Shown in pieces: positions 27,643 to 38,494 of a DNA stretch of 64,000 bases. This stretch comes from Palsa-504 sp963742795. GTDB lineage: Bacteria; Actinomycetota; Actinomycetes; Streptosporangiales; Streptosporangiaceae. The notes beneath the pieces are model-generated. The model saw nothing but the letters and a program-made list of their open reading frames with translations, ran no database searches and was not told where the DNA came from. Within the stretch, counting starts at the first letter, position 1, and every line of letters starts with the position of its first letter. The stretch spans positions 442,470 through 506,469 of the forward strand of contig CAVUNL010000025.1 of NCBI GenBank assembly GCA_963742795.1, read 5' to 3'. A program made the position numbers and the translations under genes.

Positions 27643-28440
27643 GTGAGTGAAGGTAACAAGCCCGAAGACCTGGCGTCGCTGCACAGGCGGTTGGATGAAC
27701 TCGAGCACGCCGTCGCCCGGCGCGTGGAGGAGACCTGCGCCGCGTTCTTCCGGACGCCGCAGCGGGCCGCTGGCCAGGTGATACCGGCCTGGCAGCGCCG
27801 GACCAGGGGGGAGCGGCGCTGGCAGGTCGCGGCCTGCACCGCGGTCGCGATCGGGCTGCAGGTCGCGGTGCCAGGACGACTGGCGGTGCTGCGGCCTGTG
27901 TGGATCCTCCCCGCGCTCCAGGGCGTACTACTCCTCGCGCTGTTCCTGGCCAACCCGCACCGGATCGACCGCCAGTCCCGGGTGCTGCGCATGCTCGGCC
28001 TCACGCTGGCGGCGCTGATCAGCTTCGCCAACGCATGGTCCGTGGTGAGCCTGGCAACCGGCCTGGTCCGCGGCACCGAAGGGGAGAACGCCGGGCCATT
28101 GCTGGTCACCGGCGGAGCGATCTGGCTGACCAACGTGATCGTGTTCGGGCTGTGGTACTGGGAGTTCGACCGGGGTGGCCCGGTCGCGCGCGCCCTCGGC
28201 ACTCGTCCGTACCCGGACTTCCAGTTCGTCCAGATGACCAGCCCGCAGCTGGCACCGCCCGACTGGGAACCCGCCTTCGCCGACTACCTCTACCTGGCAT
28301 TCACCAACGCGGCGGCGTTCAGCCCGACTGATGTGATGCCGCTGTCCCGCTGGGCGAAGCTCGCCATGACCTTGCAGTCGGTCGTCTCCATCGTCACGGT
28401 GGCACTGATCGTGGCGCGTGCCGTCAACATCCTGAAATAG
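27643..28440 (+). CDS. integral membrane protein, unknown function
   Basis: 265 residues from GTG 27643; the frame is open upstream. A cytoplasmic N-terminal helix (ASLHRRLDELEHAVARRVEE) is followed by four hydrophobic segments: VWILPALQGVLLLALFLA, MLGLTLAALISFANAWSVV, LLVTGGAIWLTNVIVFGLWY and LAMTLQSVVSIVTVALIVAR. The C-terminal loop YLAFTNAAAFSPTDVMPLSR before the last helix resembles the topology of DUF1345-like membrane proteins, but I cannot assign the family firmly. No operon partner. Confidence 0.65.
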   Translation: MSEGNKPEDLASLHRRLDELEHAVARRVEETCAAFFRTPQRAAGQVIPAWQRRTRGERRWQVAACTAVAIGLQVAVPGRLAVLRPVWILPALQGVLLLALFLANPHRIDRQSRVLRMLGLTLAALISFANAWSVVSLATGLVRGTEGENAGPLLVTGGAIWLTNVIVFGLWYWEFDRGGPVARALGTRPYPDFQFVQMTSPQLAPPDWEPAFADYLYLAFTNAAAFSPTDVMPLSRWAKLAMTLQSVVSIVTVALIVARAVNILK

Positions 28441-29285
28441 CCCGGCGCGGGAGTGCCAGCAGCCAGGCCCGGAGCCCGGCCGGCCAATTCACCTGGAGCC
28501 GGCCTTGGCTGCGGTCATGGCAGCCGGGACGAGAGAGCCGGTGCCGGCTTGCGGCGCGGCCAGCCGCTTCCCGGTGGCCAGAACGCCTGGGCCGAGCACA
28601 TAACCATCTGATCTCGCATCCGTGGACCGATCCGGATAGCACGGCAAAACCCGCTCCGATTCCGTGATCGATCTCGCGTCCGACCCGCCATGCCACATAC
28701 ACCGTGATCGCGGCTGGTCTGCCCGCAGCGCGAATACCCGCCCAATTCGGCGCGGGAGTGCGTGGTGATCTGCTACCGGGTGGGCTGCGCCATAACCGGC
28801 GATTCTGGGTGGCCTCGGACTGGCGCGTACGATCGGTCCCGGGACTCGCATCAACGCCGAGCGGAAGCTGAGATGATGCGCCCGGGTCGGGCGGGGGGGT
28901 GCCGGGGCCAGCGCTGGGTGGCCTGGGCGGCGCTGGCGGCTGGCGCCGCGGTGGCGCTGGCACGGTGGCGCCGTCTTGCCGGGCCGGGCTCGCCCGGCGG
29001 CATAGCGGCCGGTGGTGGCGCTGATCGCCGGCGTTGCGGCACCTGGTCCGCCTCCGGGGGCGGACGTATGATGTTCTGGCCGCGCGGTTGAGGAGGCCAG
29101 TGAGTTCGTGGCCGGCGCGGTTAGCGTCGATCTCGATGAGGGGCCTAGGGCTGTGGCCACGCAGACGCTCACGTTCTCGTCCGCCGGCATCGACGGTTCC
29201 GCCGTGATGGCGCCGCGGCCGGGGGACGTGCGGGCAGGGGTGGTGGCCGGTGGTCACCGGCTGTTCCGGGCGGGCCTGGCCGCGC
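28441..29285. other. 845-bp gap, no clear gene
   Basis: A plus-strand frame (28762-29091) contains one hydrophobic stretch, WVAWAALAAGAAVALARW, but otherwise low-complexity Gly/Arg sequence; I do not call it. No repeats or RNAs recognised. Confidence 0.35.
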
Positions 29286-31730
29286 ATGGCGGATAACCCG
29301 GGACTGCTGACCAACTTGCCGGCGCAGGTGTCGAGCTTCATCGGCCGGGAGGCCGAGCTGGCCGAGGTGCGCCGCCTGGTGGCCGGGTCGCGGCTGGTCA
29401 CGCTGGCCGGGGCGGGCGGGGTGGGCAAGACCCGGCTGGGGCTGCAGGTGGCGGCCGGGCTGCTGGACGGCGCCGGGGACGGGGTGTGGTTCGCGGAGCT
29501 GGCCCCGCTGGGCGACCCGGAGCTGGTCGCGGTGACCGTGGCGGATGTGCTGGGGGTGCGGCAGCAGCCGGGCCGGCCGGTGCTGGACACGGTGGTGGAG
29601 GCGGTGGGCGGGCGGCGCCTGCTGGTGCTGCTGGACAACTGCGAGCACGTCATCGGCGCGTGCGCCAAGCTGGCCGATGCGCTGCTGCGGGGGTGCCCGA
29701 ACCTGGCGCTGCTGGCGACCAGCCGCGAGCCGCTGGGCATCGGCGGGGAGCAGGTGTACCGGGTGCCGTCGCTGGGCCTGCCGGGCGACGGTGATGACGC
29801 GGGGGCGATCCGGGCCAGCGAGGCGGTGCGGCTGCTGGCCGACCGGGCCGCCGCGCAGGGGGTGCCGCCGGCCTGGGATGAGCGGCCGCCGCGGTGGCCG
29901 GGCGGATCTGCCGGCGGCTGGATGGGATCCCGCTGGCCATCGAGCTGGCCGCGGCGCGGCTGCGGGTGATGCCGGCGGCCGAGCTGGAGGCCCGGCTGGA
30001 TGAGCGGTTCGCGCTGCTGACCGGCGGGTCGCGGGCCGCGCTGCCGCGGCAGCAGACGCTGCGGGCCATGGTGGACTGGTCCTGGGAGCTGCTCAACGGG
30101 ACCGAGCGGGCGGTGCTGGCCCGGCTGTCGGCCTTCGCCGGGCGGTTTGCCCTGGCCGCAGCCGAGGCGGTCGCCGCGGGCCCGGACTTGCCCCCGGGCG
30201 AGGTGGCCGGGCTGTTGGGCGCGCTGGTGGACAAGAGCCTGGTGCAGTTCGGTGACGCCGGGGCCGGCCCGGGCCGGTACCGGCTGCTGGAGACGGTCCG
30301 GCAGTACGCGGCCCGGCGGCTGGACGCCCAGGGCCCGGCGGCGGCCGACGCCGCCCGGACCGCCCATCGCGATTACTACCTGGTCCTGGCCGAGGCGGCC
30401 GCCCCGCAGCTCATCGGGCCCGATCAGGCGGCATGGCTGGACCGGCTCGATGCCGAGCTGGGTAACCTGCGGGCCGCGATCGCCGTCAGCTTGACCCAGG
30501 CCGACCCGGAGCCGGGCCTGCGGCTGGCCGACTGCCTGCGGGTATTTTGGCGGGCCCGCGGGCACGCCGCCGAAGGAGCCGACGTCCTGCGGGCACTCCT
30601 GGCCGCGCCGGCCGCCCAGGGGGCGACGCTGCCGCGTGCCCGGGCGCTGGCCGCGGCGGCCCACCTCCTCCAGCAGACGGGCGGCTACGCGATCGCCGGC
30701 GACTACTGCGAGGAGGCGCTGGCCATCGCCCGCGCCGCCGGGGATGAGCGCCTGGTCGCCGAGGTGCTGTATGAGCGGGCCTGGCTCCTGGTGCGCCAGG
30801 AGCAGCCCGGCGCCGCGCTTCCGGCCATCGAGCAGGGCCTGGGCCTGGCCCGCCGCCTCGGGGAACCCCACCTGACCGCCCGCCTGCTCTCGGCCCGGTC
30901 GTACGCCACGAACGTTGGGGGGGACCATGCGGGCGCGGCCCGCGATGCCACCGAGGCCCTGCGGCTCTCCCGCCGGGCCGGTGACCGGCTCCAGGTGGGG
31001 ACGATGCTCACCATCCTCAGCGACTTCGAGCTGGCGGCAGGCGACCTGGATGCCGCCCGCCGCCACCTGGCCGAGGCGCTGGACATCGCCGGCGAGCTCA
31101 ACGCTCGCCAGAGCGCCGTCATCGCCACTTTCAACCTGGGCCTGGCCGAGTACCTAAGTGGCTCGCCGGGCGCCGCCGAGGCCCTGTTCACCGAATCACT
31201 CGACCTGGCCCGGCGCATAGGGATGAAGCCGCACACCGCCTACGCGTTGATCGGCCTGGCCCTGGCCGGCCGCGGCGGGGCCGACCCGGCCTGGTCGGTC
31301 CGGCTGCACGGCGCGGCCGACCAGGCCCTGGCGGACCTGGGCCACGCCCTCGCGCCGCTGGAAAGGCCGGCTGGCTGGCCTGGACCGCCAGCGGCTGCGC
31401 GCCGCGATGGGCGACGGGGCCTTCGAGGCCGAATACGCCGCGGGCCGCACCCTCGACCCGGCGCGGGTGCTGGCCGCGCTCGGCAGCGAGGACGCAGCGG
31501 CCGGGCAGGCGCGGGTGGCCGTATCAGGTGTGGCCGTGACGGTGCTGACGCCTCGCGAGCTGGACGTGCTGAAGCTCGTCGCGCAGGGATTGAGCAACTC
31601 CGACATCGCCCGGCGGCTGGTTTTGAGCGAGCACACCGTCCACCGGCACCTGGCCAACATCCTCCGCAAGCTTGATCTCTCCTCCCGCGCGGCGGCCGCG
31701 GCCTGGGGCGCCCGCACCGGGCTGGCGTGA
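29286..31730 (+). pseudogene. LAL-type LuxR regulator with two frameshifts
   Basis: Three consecutive frames together encode one regulator of about 815 residues. Piece one (29286-29885) holds FIGREAELAEVRRLV, Walker A GAGGVGKTRLGLQV and LLVLLDNCEHVI. Piece two (from about 29886, frame open 29894-31675) holds RRLDGIPLAIELAAARLRV and a long TPR-like region. Piece three (about 31365-31730) ends with the LuxR helix-turn-helix (LTPRELDVLKLVAQGLSNSD, EHTVHRHLANILRKLDL). Each junction is explained by a single-base indel. The remainder is well conserved with strong codon bias, so decay is recent or the indels are assembly errors. Confidence 0.8.
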
Positions 31731-31950
31731 GCCTGGCCCGACCGGGCCATCTGCCGCGGCCGGGTGAAGCTGGCCCGTACGGGCGAAGCGATAGCGCGGC
31801 AATTTCGGATACCACTAGTAGACGAAGCCCCAGACGGGGAGCGAGGTGGCGATCATCGCAGCGATCAGCTGCGATTGCCTGCCTGTGCTTAGCGTCGAAT
31901 CCGGCAGCAACCGGGCGCCGCGCCGGTGCAGCTCACAGAGCAGCCAGCGG

Positions 31951-31995
31951 CCGGGAGCACCCGAGCAGCAGCAGCCGCTGCTCGGGTGCTCCCGG
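31951..31995. terminator. strong hairpin with 19-bp perfect arms
   Basis: CCGGGAGCACCCGAGCAGC (31951-31969) pairs perfectly with 31977-31995 around a 7-nt loop. It lies between the LAL stop (31730) and the glnA fragment start (32065). There is no U tract. It could terminate the regulator transcript or act in the leader of the former glnA gene. Confidence 0.55.
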
Positions 31996-32064
31996 GGGCC
32001 GGCTCCTTACAACTGGTGTGGGAGCGGGCCGACCTGTGGCCCGCCGGCTGAGAAAGCGAGATTC

Positions 32065-32355
32065 ATGTTCACGAACGCCGACGAGGTACTCAGGTTCATC
32101 GGCGATAACAAGGTGGAGTTCGTCGACGTCAGGTTCTGTGACCTGCCGGGGACGGTGCAGCATTTCACCGTGCCGGCCGAGTCCTTCGGCGAGAAGGTCT
32201 TCACCGACGGGCTGATGTTCGACGGCTCCTCGATCCGAGGGTTCCAGCAGATCCACGAGTCCGACATGCTCCTGCTGCCCGACCCCGCCACGGCCGTACT
32301 CGACCCGTTCCGCCAGCACAAGACGCTGAACCTCACGTTCTTCGTGCACGACCCG
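32065..32355 (+). pseudogene. glnA: glutamine synthetase, N-terminal fragment
   Basis: From ATG 32065 the frame encodes 97 residues typical of type I glutamine synthetase: MFTNADEVLRFIGDN, VDVRFCDLPGTVQHFTVP, FDGSSIRGFQQIHESDM. It ends at TFFVHDP, where the sequence becomes unrelated. The enzyme is normally about 470 residues, and the catalytic barrel is entirely missing. The junction at 32355 is abrupt, indicating deletion rather than drift. It is not expected to be functional; a complete glnA must exist elsewhere. Confidence 0.85.
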
Positions 32356-32555
32356 CAAGATCTCACCATGGAAAGCGCTCAGCCGACTACAGCGTTCTGG
32401 GCTGCTGGCCGACGATCGGCGCATTCAGGGCACGCTGACCGGACTGCGCAGGGCGGACGGCACGTCCAAGCAGGCGTGCCCATGACCCGGCAGCAGCCCG
32501 CGTCAGGACACCGGCCAGGCCAGCACTGGCCTTGGATCGGCGCCGAGGAGCCACG

Positions 32556-33101
32556 ATGACAACCACCACCCATAGCACGCCCGCCGGCAACCCGGCGGAC
32601 CCAGGACGCGGGATGCATGTCCTGCTTGACGATGATCTGGGCCGCCTGACGCTCCGGCGGCTAAGGCCGTGGCACCGGATGGCGGCCCGCTGCCGGGCGG
32701 CCCGGCTCGACCGCGATCTCGCCGGCGGCGCCAGCCCCGAGGCGAGCGCCAGCCTGGCGGCACGCGCCATGCGGCTGACGTCCATGCAGTCCCGCCGCGA
32801 CCTGGCCGCGAGCGTGCAGCGGATACTGGTAGCTGCGGGCCAGCCGCCCGCCGTCCTGCCCTCGCCGCCGGCCGCCGGTCATCCGCCGCGCGTGCCGATC
32901 CGCCGGACGCGGATCAGCCAGTCGGCTGTGCTGCTCGCCGAGCTGGCCGACCACCTGGCCGGACCCGGCCCGGTCCCGGTGCAAGGCGTGGCGATGGTGA
33001 GCCAGCTACTGGCCGACGGCACCGGCCCGCTCTACCGCCAGGCCGGCCGCGATGATCTGGCCGCCATCATCGAACGAGCGACGCGGGCACTGACCGTGTA
33101 A
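32556..33101 (+). CDS. conserved hypothetical protein
   Basis: 181 residues from ATG 32556 (MTTTTHSTPAG), preceded by GAGGAG at good distance; the frame is open slightly upstream. The body is Arg/Ala-rich and helical (LRRLRPWHRMAARCRAARLD, ASLAARAMRLTSMQSRRDLA). A second half (SQSAVLLAELADHLAGP, VAMVSQLLADGTGPLYRQ) is also helical. No membrane segment or catalytic motif. It resembles uncharacterised actinobacterial proteins I have seen; no function can be proposed. Confidence 0.65.
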   Translation: MTTTTHSTPAGNPADPGRGMHVLLDDDLGRLTLRRLRPWHRMAARCRAARLDRDLAGGASPEASASLAARAMRLTSMQSRRDLAASVQRILVAAGQPPAVLPSPPAAGHPPRVPIRRTRISQSAVLLAELADHLAGPGPVPVQGVAMVSQLLADGTGPLYRQAGRDDLAAIIERATRALTV

Positions 33102-33378
33102 CCGCAACGCACGACGCGATGCCCTCGCCGACGACCGCCGGTATGCACGGTTCTCCGCCGTGACATTCCCGCGCCTGCGGCGGTGCATAAGGATCATTCT
33201 GCGGTCCGGGTGGTGACCCCGGCCCTGCGTGGCTGACTGGGAGAGGGGCCTCAGGTCCCCGCCGCCGGCCGGGGGATGGCAGGTGGGGTGCCAGCATCAA
33301 AACGGGCATTCCAGCCGGGGATGCCTGTCATGCTTATGGGCGTTGGTGAAGGTCACCACCGACGAAGGGCTCCGGAGC

Positions 33379-34409
33379 ATGCAGCGCCGCTGGAAGGTCA
33401 CCCTCGCCGGCGCGGGGACAGCGGTGGCCGCTGCCGGGCTAAGCGTGCTGCTCCTGGCCGGCCGGCCGCGCGGCAGCGCGCGGTCCCGGTCATGTATATG
33501 GGACATCCTGTCCGGATGATTCCTCTGCGTGCCGCGGTTCCCGCGCAACTGCTGTCTCCGTTCACCGGCGAGCCGGTCAAGGTCCTGGGCCGGGTGATCG
33601 TGGTGAAGATCGACAACATCGTGGACGCGCGGCCGCCGGAGAACCTGACCAGCGCGGACATCGTGTACCTGCTGCCGGTGGAGGGCGGGCTGAGCCGCAT
33701 CTTCGCGATGTACTCCTCCCGCATCCCGGCGGTCATCGGCCCGGTGCGCAGCGCCCTGGAGGATGACCTGGAGCTGCTGTGGCAGTTCGGCAGGCCGGGG
33801 TTCGCCTACTCCGGCGCGGCGCCGCATCTGCTGCCGTTCATCGCCCGCGCCCGGGTGGTGAACCTGTACGACACGCCCGTGTACTTCCGCGACGGCAACC
33901 GGGTGGCCCCGCACAACCTGTACGCCGACGGCCGGGTGCTCCGCGCCGAGGCGCCGGGGGCCAGCACGGCCCGCGACATCGGGTTCCGGTTCGGCCCGGC
34001 CCCGCCCGGCGGGCGGTCCACGACATCGTTCAGCGTGTCCTACCCGGCGGCGGCGTTCAGCTTCCGCTGTTGGGCGCGGACGCACCGCTGGCTGGTCTGG
34101 ATGGATGGCACGCAGGCCACCGACGCCGCCGGCGGGCACCTCGGCGCGGCCACCGTGATCATCCAGGATACGGTCGTGCGGACGTCCCGGTTCCTCGAAT
34201 ACGGCGTCCGTCCCCCGTACGCCCAGTCCGCCGGGTCCGGCGTAGCCGTGGTGCTCCGCGACGGACGCGCCTGGCGGGTGCACTGGTCCCGGCCCGACCC
34301 GGACGGCGGCACGACCTACACCCTGCCCTCCGGCGCCCGGATGACATTCGCGCCTGGTCAGGTATGGGTCGTCCTCACCACGACGAACTGGGCGACGGCC
34401 GGACTCTAG
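33379..34409 (+). pseudogene. DUF3048 (YerB-like) lipoprotein/secreted protein, frameshifted
   Basis: The first frame from ATG 33379 gives MQRRWKVTLAGAGTAVAAAG plus a hydrophobic run, a signal or anchor segment. After about 30 codons the frame shifts (near 33475) and the main domain follows in another frame: LLSPFTGEPVKVLGRVIVVK, ENLTSADIVYLLPVEGGLSR and IGPVRSALEDDLELL, typical of DUF3048. The C-terminal half retains YTLPSGARMTFAPGQVWVVL. A single indel separates export signal and domain. DUF3048 proteins are extracytoplasmic and of unknown role. Confidence 0.8.
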
Positions 34410-34945
34410 ACAGGGGGCAAGCCACGTTCCGCCGCCGTGGCAGCGGCAGTTACGCTCTGCGATCGGCGCACCGACTGCTTAAGGTGCGGGAATCGTTATG
34501 CACAGTTCTCCAGTCAGGTCCTCTTGCCATCTTCATCACGCATAACTGGGCGTTCTGCGTGCCCCACCGGCCAATAGCGTTCACGGCGACCGGCGCGTCG
34601 TTCACGCTCGACGTCGGCCGGAGCCAAGGTAATCCCGGCAGGACGCGACGAGAGGACCCGCCTCCGCTTCTCGCGGATCTCGATTGCGCGGTGCCCGGAT
34701 GCGATCCGTTCCTCCGCGTCTGCCCGGGATCCTCTTGTCGTGGTCAGTCCACCCCGTCACCGGAGCACGCGCCATGGACCAACGTCCCTGCGCACAAGAC
34801 CTTCGGCCGGGCGGTGCAGGCAGCATGGCAGAACTCCTGCGGCGGGAGATGACGAACGCGAACCGGCAGGCATAGTGATGTCGGCTGCCGGCGCCGGGAC
34901 TGTGCTGTCCGGGTACCCGGCATGGCCGGTACGTGGCGCTGCATC
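34410..34945. other. intergenic, nothing recognised
   Basis: Several Arg/Pro-rich frames are open on both strands but I recognise none. No repeats seen. Confidence 0.35.
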
Positions 34946-35338
34946 TCAGCGGGGGGGACCGGCGATCTGTTGGATCCGGTGTCTGACAATCTCACGCACG
35001 ACTGCATCCGGCAGCGGCGTGGCGGCCGTGAACCGGATGGTTCCCTTGGACAGCTCGAAGGCCGCCAGCCGGCGGCGCACCGCGTCGACGACCTGGGAAC
35101 TGAACGGAATGATGCTGAGATGATGCTTGGCCGCCAGAAAAGCCAGCAAGGGCTTCCGCTTGTACTTTAGCGTGGCCATCCCGTAGCTCGCGCCCCGCTC
35201 GGCCTCGGGCACGATCTCCATCACCAGGTCGCCGATGTGCTCGAAAGCGGCCCGCGTGGACGCGTCGAGGCTGTTGAAGTAGTCATCTACGGCTGGCACG
35301 AGCGCAACGATACGCGGAGACGGTGTCGGGAACGCCAT
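34946..35338 (-). CDS. DUF1801 protein
   Basis: This 130-residue DUF1801 (YdhG-like) protein starts PRIVALVPAVDDYFNSL and contains EAERGASYGMATLKYKRKPL, LAAKHHLSIIPFSSQV and KGTIRFTAATPLPDAVVREI. The family fold is small alpha/beta; members such as Bacillus Fra have been described as iron chaperones, but most are uncharacterised. It appears complete and stands alone. A more distant DUF1801 relative lies at 62624. Confidence 0.87.
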   Translation of the reverse strand: MAFPTPSPRIVALVPAVDDYFNSLDASTRAAFEHIGDLVMEIVPEAERGASYGMATLKYKRKPLLAFLAAKHHLSIIPFSSQVVDAVRRRLAAFELSKGTIRFTAATPLPDAVVREIVRHRIQQIAGPPR

Positions 35339-36156
35339 GGGTGGATGGACAGTCTCTATGCGGTCATCGATGTAGTTAGCGCAATTGTCAGCTGCTCAGA
35401 GTCGGCAGGGAAACGCTTGGATGAGCCCAGCTGTCCGGTTACGCTCCGCGGTAGGTACGGGGTTATCGCTTCACGATCCGTATCCGCCTTATGGACGGAT
35501 TGGAGGTCGGGCTGGCTGGCCATCCGCGCCGCTCCAGAATGGTCATTCTGGCGGTCTCAACGCCGAGCTGTTGCGGGACGGTTGGAGTTAACCGCTGAAG
35601 TGAGTGCGACGGTGGGTAGAGCCGGTTAGTGGTGGCGGAAGCACATGTCCTCTTGGGCTGGCGGCACGTAGTGGATGTCGTCCCGGTTGAAGCTGGCGCC
35701 CGGAGGCACGATCTCGTCAGTCCGGTCCGGGACCACGTGCCTCACACGTGGGCACCATGGCCATGCCGGAACCGACCTTCCCGCTCTCGAGCCGGGTGCA
35801 CAGCGGCGGGCCTATCAGGGGTGCGCGGCGTGATGGCCGGCTACGGCGCCTCCGCCGCGATCTTCCGCCGATCAGGTGGGGCGCCGCCTTCATCGTGGTC
35901 TTCGGAACACTGACTATGCGCCTCTACAACCGTAAATGACTCTCGCGGCAGCACCTGACGCCATGGTGGGCGCCATCCCCGCTAGATCGCGGGTGTCGAA
36001 GACGCGATCGATTGAGCCTTGCCGGCCTGCCGAAGGAGTTGACTCCACGGCAAGGTCACGGACCACAGTCAGTGATATCCGATTGACTTTCGGCCGTGCC
36101 GCCGTCCTAACTAGACAACGCAGCGCCGTGTTTTCTTTTACGAAACGGGGACCATC
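35339..36156. other. 818-bp gap, no clear gene
   Basis: Base composition is lower in GC than the flanks, especially around 35930-36150. No recognised protein in any frame. The right end has an AT-rich run (TTTTCTTTTACG near 36130) that may hold the promoter for the MmpL locus. Confidence 0.35.
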
Positions 36157-36312
36157 ATGAATAGCGAAACGACGATCCTTCCGGCGGCCGGCGATGGGGG
36201 CGGCCAGGCAGGGGTCCGGCAGACGAGATATGTCTTGACTTTGTACCCAGGTCTGTCCGATGGTGCTACTACTGGCAGCCGGCAGGCCGACCAATCTGGG
36301 GGATCATCATGA
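36157..36312 (+). CDS. possible 51-residue leader ORF coupled to mmpL
   Basis: ATG 36157 follows ACGGGGACC and opens a 51-codon frame (MNSETTILPAAGDGGGQAG...) whose TGA overlaps the MmpL ATG in the sequence ATGA. Composition is Gly/Thr/Ser-rich with no membrane segment and no match that I recognise. Coupled arrangement and ribosome site support it; the lack of recognisable protein features argues against it. Confidence 0.35.
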   Translation: MNSETTILPAAGDGGGQAGVRQTRYVLTLYPGLSDGATTGSRQADQSGGSS

Positions 36313-38417
36313 GCCGAGCCCGCGCGATCGTAGCCATCCCGAGCGGACGCCGGACCAAGTGGGCCGTCCTGGTCTTCTGGCTGATCGTCGTGGCCCTGCT
36401 TGGCTCGCTCGCGGGCAAGCTCACCGGCGCGGAGAAGAACGACGCGTCGGCCTGGCTGCCCGCCAAGGCCGAGTCGACCAAGGTGCTGGACGTGCAGTCA
36501 CGGTTCCAGTCACCCAACATCTTCGCCGCGGTCCTGGTGTATGACCGCCAGTCGGGCGTGACCAGCGCGGACAAGGCCAAGGCGGCCGCTGACGCCCGCC
36601 GGTTCGGCGGCGTGGCCGGCGTGGTGCACAGCCAGGTGGCCGGCCCGTTCGTCTCCAGCGACGGCAAGGCCATCGAGACCATCGTCCCGGTCAACCTCGG
36701 CTCGAAGGGCTGGAATGGCGCCTCGGACGCCGCGACCGCGCTACGTACCATCGCCGACAGCAACGCGAACGGCCTGGCCGTCCACATCACCGGCCCGCTG
36801 GGCAACGCCGCCGACTCGGCCAACGCGTTCAAGGGTATCGACGGTGTCTTGCTGTACGCGACCCTGGTGGTCGTCATCGTGCTGCTGCTGATTACCTACC
36901 GCAGCCCGGTGCTGTGGCTGATGCCGGTGATCTCGGCCGGCGTCGCGCTGGCCACCGCCCAGGGACTGATCTACCTGCTGGCCAAGCAGGGCCTGACCGT
37001 CAACGCGCAGAGCGCCGGCATCCTCCTGGTGCTGGTGTTCGGCGCGGGAACCGACTACGCGCTGCTGCTGACCGCCAGGTACCGCGAGGAGCTGCGCCGC
37101 CACGAGGACAGGCACGAGGCGATGGCCGTCGCGCTGCGGCGGGCCGGGCCTGCCATCATCGCCAGCGCCGGTACGGTGATCATCAGCCTGCTGACGCTGA
37201 GCATCGCGGAGCTGAACTCCACCAAGAGCCTGGGACCCGTGCTGGCGATCGGCGTCGTCGTGGCGCTGCTGGCCATGATGACGCTGCTGCCCGCCCTGCT
37301 GGTGATCTTCGGCCGCTGGCTGTTCTGGCCGGTCAAGCCCGCGTACGGCACCGAAGAGCCGACGACCAGGGGATTCTGGGCCCGGGTGGGCCGCCGCATC
37401 GCGGTAAGGCCCCGGCTGGTCTGGGTGGTCACGGCGCTGATCCTCGGCGTGATGGCGACAGGCCTGCTCGGCCTGAAGGCCGGCGGCCTGACCACCGCGC
37501 AGGGGTTCCGCCACACCCCGGACTCGGTGGTCGGGCAGACGGTCGTGGACCAGCACTTTGCCGCCGGTGCCGGACAGCCGGTGATCGTGATCGGCAACCA
37601 GCCGCAGGCGGCCCAGCTGGCCTCGGCATTTAAGTCCACGCCGGGAATCACCGGCGTGACCGGGCCGGTCAGCGAGGCCGGCCACGCCTACCTGACCGGC
37701 ACGCTCACCAGCGCGCCGGACAGCCAGGCGGCGTTCAACACCATCGACCGGGTCCGCGCCGCCGTGCACGCGGTGCCCGGCGCGAACGCGCTGGTCGGCG
37801 GCAACACGGCGGTCAACCTGGACATCAGCCGCGCGTCCGCGCACGACCGCGCGGTGATCATCCCGGTCATCCTGGCCGTGGTGTTCCTCATCCTGAGCCT
37901 GCTGCTGCGGGCGCTGATCGCGCCGGTCATGCTGATCGCCACCGTGGTGCTGTCCTTCGCGGCGGCGCTGGGCGTGAGCGCGCTGATGTTCGACCACGTG
38001 TTCCACTTCGGCGGCGCGGACACCTCGTTCCCGCTGTTCGTCTTCGTGTTCCTCGTCGCCCTGGGGATCGACTACAACATCTTCCTGATGACCCGGGTCC
38101 GCGAGGAGGCGGGCAAGCACGGCCCGCGACGCGGCGCGCTCACCGGGCTGTCGGCCACCGGAGGGGTCATCACCTCGGCCGGTGCCGTGCTGGCAGGCAC
38201 CTTCGCCGCGCTCGCCACCCTGCCCGTCACCTTCCTGGCCGAACTTGGCTTCGCGGTAGCGTTCGGTGTCTTGCTGGACACCATCGTTGTCAGATCCGTG
38301 CTGGTCACCGCCCTCAACCTGGACCTCGGCCACTGGGTCTGGTGGCCCAGCAAGCTCAGCCGCCAGTCCACCCCCGAACCCGACCTGCTCGAGGAGCAGC
38401 CTTCGGCCGTGTCCTAG
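36309..38417 (+). CDS. MmpL-family RND transporter
   Basis: This 702-residue MmpL-type transporter has a first helix near residues 18-38. A periplasmic domain (about 45-175) carries the Asn/Asp-rich start typical of the family. A bundle of helices follows at about 180-345 (LLYATLVVVIVLLLITY, GTDYALLLTARYREEL), then a second set from about 510. GADTSFPLFVFVFLVALGID shows the conserved Asp of the proton relay, and YNIFLMTRVREEAGKHG follows. MmpL proteins export lipids or siderophores using the proton gradient. No TetR regulator or lipid-synthesis gene is adjacent. Appears intact. Confidence 0.92.
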   Translation: MSRARAIVAIPSGRRTKWAVLVFWLIVVALLGSLAGKLTGAEKNDASAWLPAKAESTKVLDVQSRFQSPNIFAAVLVYDRQSGVTSADKAKAAADARRFGGVAGVVHSQVAGPFVSSDGKAIETIVPVNLGSKGWNGASDAATALRTIADSNANGLAVHITGPLGNAADSANAFKGIDGVLLYATLVVVIVLLLITYRSPVLWLMPVISAGVALATAQGLIYLLAKQGLTVNAQSAGILLVLVFGAGTDYALLLTARYREELRRHEDRHEAMAVALRRAGPAIIASAGTVIISLLTLSIAELNSTKSLGPVLAIGVVVALLAMMTLLPALLVIFGRWLFWPVKPAYGTEEPTTRGFWARVGRRIAVRPRLVWVVTALILGVMATGLLGLKAGGLTTAQGFRHTPDSVVGQTVVDQHFAAGAGQPVIVIGNQPQAAQLASAFKSTPGITGVTGPVSEAGHAYLTGTLTSAPDSQAAFNTIDRVRAAVHAVPGANALVGGNTAVNLDISRASAHDRAVIIPVILAVVFLILSLLLRALIAPVMLIATVVLSFAAALGVSALMFDHVFHFGGADTSFPLFVFVFLVALGIDYNIFLMTRVREEAGKHGPRRGALTGLSATGGVITSAGAVLAGTFAALATLPVTFLAELGFAVAFGVLLDTIVVRSVLVTALNLDLGHWVWWPSKLSRQSTPEPDLLEEQPSAVS

Positions 38418-38494
38418 GCACCCGGCCAGGGGCAGCCAGGCGTTCTCTCGCCTGGCTGTCCCCCGCTGCGCGCTGGCCGCGGGACTGGCCTGCC

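Noticed and set aside
28424..31066. 880-codon minus-strand open frame
   Set aside because: It is antisense to the LAL gene; its composition (Gly/Arg/Pro/Gln-rich, no motifs) is that of a complementary frame in GC-rich DNA.
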